Assembly: GCA_910585605.1 (NCBI GenBank)
Contig: CAJUFL010000003.1
Location: 62,001-126,000, forward strand
From: an uncultured Lachnospiraceae bacterium
GTDB taxonomy: Bacteria; Bacillota; Clostridia; Lachnospirales; Lachnospiraceae
Direction: 5' to 3'
Length of the DNA: 64,000 nucleotides
Shown here: one piece after another, positions 62,356 to 64,000 of the stretch
Layout of the letters: each line of letters starts with the position of its first letter
How positions within the stretch are numbered: the stretch's first letter is position 1
Made by a program: the position numbers and the translations under genes
The notes under the pieces: model-generated
The model's database searches: none
What the model saw: the letters and a program-made list of their open reading frames with translations, nothing else
Told to the model about the DNA's origin: nothing

Positions 62356-63690
62356 TTAAAATTTCTCTTCCATAGAAAAATCATCAACAACGCCCAAAGA
62401 TTTAGCAGGAACACCGTCTGCATTTGCCAATCCTGTACCATCATCTGCCTGCGTATGCCCTTCTACCATGCCCCGGCCTACTCTCGGTCCTCTTGTGATA
62501 CGCCCCTCCATAGGAGGAACCTCTCTTGCCTGTTCACCATTTGCTTTATAAACTGTCTTATCCACTTTAGCTGCTGCTGCTGCCTCTAAAGTCTTTGCAA
62601 CTGTCTCCTGGGCAGTTTGTGGTGTATGAAGCACTGGATTTCTCTTTTTTACAATTTTTTTCTTAACCTTTTTTGTCTGACCGGTTACAACCGGTCCACC
62701 TTCTCCAGTAGCATTTTCTTTCTCCACATCCAAGGAAGCTGCTGTTTGTGAAATACTGGCTGTGGAAGCTGTTTTTGTCGCTTCTGCCGGCTGAATATCC
62801 TGAACCTGACCTGATCTGTCCACCGGATTTAAAGGCGGTCTCTGACTTGTTCTGGATGCGGAAGCTGCCGTTGCTGGCTGAGTGCCCTGCACTGATTTCT
62901 TAACTGATACATTTGCCTCTAAAGGTGTCTCATTTGGAACCACTTTATCACCATTTGTTATAAAATCAGGAATGTTAACGGGAGGTTTGGTCTCCTCTTT
63001 TTTCTCTTCCTTCACTCCTACTGCCTGTTTTACCTTCTGCACTACGCTCGCCTTGGCTTTTGGTTCTGGAACCGTCGTCTTTCCGTTTGCTGCCATCTTC
63101 ATCTGTGGAGCCTTGACCACACTGTCAGGATCTCCTGTAAAATCTACGATCTGGCTCTGAATTTCCTCCAGATTTGCATTCGCCATCATATAATCGTTAT
63201 GCAGTGCCTGAAGCAGATTCTCATAATTTGCACGCTCTGCTTCCATCGTCGCCTCTACATAATTACGGATTCCCATCATAATATCATTTGTATACTGCAT
63301 AGATCCCAAACGGAGCTCATTCGCCTCTGCTGCTGCCTGGGCAAGCATTTCATTTGCCTGAACTCTTGCCATTTCAACAGTCTCATATGCTCTCTGATTA
63401 GCCTGTGCCATAATCTCCGTTTCCGAAATCATCTGGTTGGCCTGTTCCGAAGCCTGAGCGATAATACCGTCTGCTGTCTTTCTGGCATCCATTAAAATCG
63501 CTTCCTTATTCCTCATGATTTTTTTACAACGGTCAATCTCTGCCGGAATTTTCACCTTTAAATCACCAAAAAGCTCATCAAATTCATCTCTTGGCACAAC
63601 CACTTTATTAGATGATAATGCTGCCGTTTTACAGCTGTTTAAAAAATCTTCGATTTCATTCATTACATCTTCAATACTTTTTCTTCCCAT
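62356..63690 (-). CDS. Coiled-coil protein of unknown function
   Basis: A 444-aa soluble protein I cannot name. Residues about 1-190 are a strongly predicted helical coiled coil rich in Ala, Gln and Glu with heptads (ARKTADGIIAQASEQANQMI, QANEMLAQAAAEANELRL), resembling the membrane-distal part of ATPase subunit H/b or DivIVA-like proteins. Residues about 200-400 are a low-complexity Lys/Thr/Pro/Ala region. The tail has basic EGRITRGPRVGRGMVEGH. GGAGG precedes ATG 63690, 36 bp after coaD. Conserved position next to coaD suggests a real gene; function is open. Confidence 0.7.
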   Translation of the reverse strand: MGRKSIEDVMNEIEDFLNSCKTAALSSNKVVVPRDEFDELFGDLKVKIPAEIDRCKKIMRNKEAILMDARKTADGIIAQASEQANQMISETEIMAQANQRAYETVEMARVQANEMLAQAAAEANELRLGSMQYTNDIMMGIRNYVEATMEAERANYENLLQALHNDYMMANANLEEIQSQIVDFTGDPDSVVKAPQMKMAANGKTTVPEPKAKASVVQKVKQAVGVKEEKKEETKPPVNIPDFITNGDKVVPNETPLEANVSVKKSVQGTQPATAASASRTSQRPPLNPVDRSGQVQDIQPAEATKTASTASISQTAASLDVEKENATGEGGPVVTGQTKKVKKKIVKKRNPVLHTPQTAQETVAKTLEAAAAAKVDKTVYKANGEQAREVPPMEGRITRGPRVGRGMVEGHTQADDGTGLANADGVPAKSLGVVDDFSMEEKF

Positions 63691-63726
63691 TGTTATTCCT
63701 CCATCTTAATATCCTTCGATTCGCTT

Positions 63727-64000
63727 TTACTGCTGAAAACGATTTTCCAGTCTTTTTACAACAAACTCCGGCACAAAATCAGAAACATCCGTTCCATAGC
63801 TTGCATATTCCCTGACAATGCTGGAGCTCAAATATGCATAATCAATACTGGTTGTCAGAAATACCGTGTCAATCGTCTCTTTACTCACTTTTCTATTACT
63901 CTGTGCAATCTGTAATTCATAATCAAAATCCGTAATTGCCCGAAGTCCTCTGACAATTACAGAAATATCGTTCTGTTTCATAAAATCAATTAATAAACCA
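63727..64000 (-). CDS. coaD: Phosphopantetheine adenylyltransferase, C-terminal part (cut by window edge)
   Basis: About 91 residues of CoaD, which makes dephospho-CoA from 4'-phosphopantetheine and ATP. The visible part reads ...GLLIDFMKQNDISVIVRGLRAITDFDYELQIAQSNR, then VFLTTSIDYAYLSSSIVREYASYG, matching the RGLR and SSS(I/L)VRE motifs. The ATG inside this stretch (63981) is not the real start; the N-terminal HxGH region is beyond 64000. Confidence 0.95.
   Translation of the reverse strand, partial: GLLIDFMKQNDISVIVRGLRAITDFDYELQIAQSNRKVSKETIDTVFLTTSIDYAYLSSSIVREYASYGTDVSDFVPEFVVKRLENRFQQ

Noticed and set aside
1..64000. tRNA or rRNA genes
   Set aside because: Intergenic stretches were scanned by eye for tRNA-like arms and CCA ends and for rRNA sequence; none was convincing. 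A tRNA search tool would be decisive.

Overview
The window is AT-rich, low-GC Gram-positive DNA. It most likely comes from an anaerobic, spore-forming member of the Clostridia, probably Lachnospiraceae. This rests on gene content: an Rnf complex, an IspH-ribosomal protein S1 fusion, a biotin-dependent sodium-pump decarboxylase operon, Fhs/FolD one-carbon genes, SpoIIM and a YlbJ-like sporulation protein, RNase Y, and typical Firmicutes promoters and LexA box. No rRNA, tRNA, CRISPR array, prophage or transposase gene was seen. Nearly all genes lie on the minus strand; the plus-strand genes are the YprB-like exonuclease, aroC, tmcAL and the YlbJ-like gene.

Layout. 1-2536: rnfG (cut by the window edge), rnfD, rnfC. 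2728-4165: class B sortase and a Nudix hydrolase. 4357-11679: an operon-like run ruvA-ruvB-zapA-U32 peptidase-FtsW/RodA-PBP (recombination plus division and wall synthesis). 11851-16528: YprB-like nuclease, CheR, ispH-S1 fusion, cmk. 16858-19641: HI0933-type flavoprotein, then barstar and a secreted barnase carrying Ig-like repeats. 19964-27026: a Bce-type peptide-sensing/detoxification set (response regulator, kinase, ABC ATPase, permease) interrupted by a HAD phosphatase and a lone solute-binding lipoprotein. 27518-32895: five-gene decarboxylase operon. 33236-37886: fhs-folD-rimO-pgsA. 38102-42182: ftsK, ClpP-like protease, YuiD-like protein. 42211-47614: GH94 phosphorylase, pnp, rpsO. 47872-48975: aroC. 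49209-53247: GldA/GldFG-like ABC system plus a cell-wall-binding repeat protein. 53334-59828: metY, xerD, spoIIM, rny, recX, recA. 60095-64000: tmcAL, YlbJ-like, a coiled-coil protein and coaD (cut by the edge).

Non-coding structure is richer than usual for a housekeeping region. There are (i) a dispersed ~60-bp repeat with four copies in one orientation, one of them read in frame inside a lipoprotein gene; (ii) two tandem arrays of ~64-70-bp hairpin units, each unit carrying an extended -10 promoter motif, upstream of cmk and of the Bce response regulator; (iii) inverted-repeat elements with GGGCTGYCGCA ends, several serving as terminators; (iv) a 109-bp tandem duplication between rpsO and pnp; (v) a pnp leader with a long-range stem; and (vi) a short leader before metY with two mutually exclusive hairpins. 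The most unusual protein-level items are the barnase-barstar pair fused to Ig-like repeats and the decarboxylase operon, which contains both an acyl-CoA-type and an oxaloacetate-type carboxyltransferase.

All functions are read from sequence motifs and recalled family knowledge; no database search was run. Start codons were moved from the longest reading frame to the position supported by a Shine-Dalgarno sequence where one was visible.
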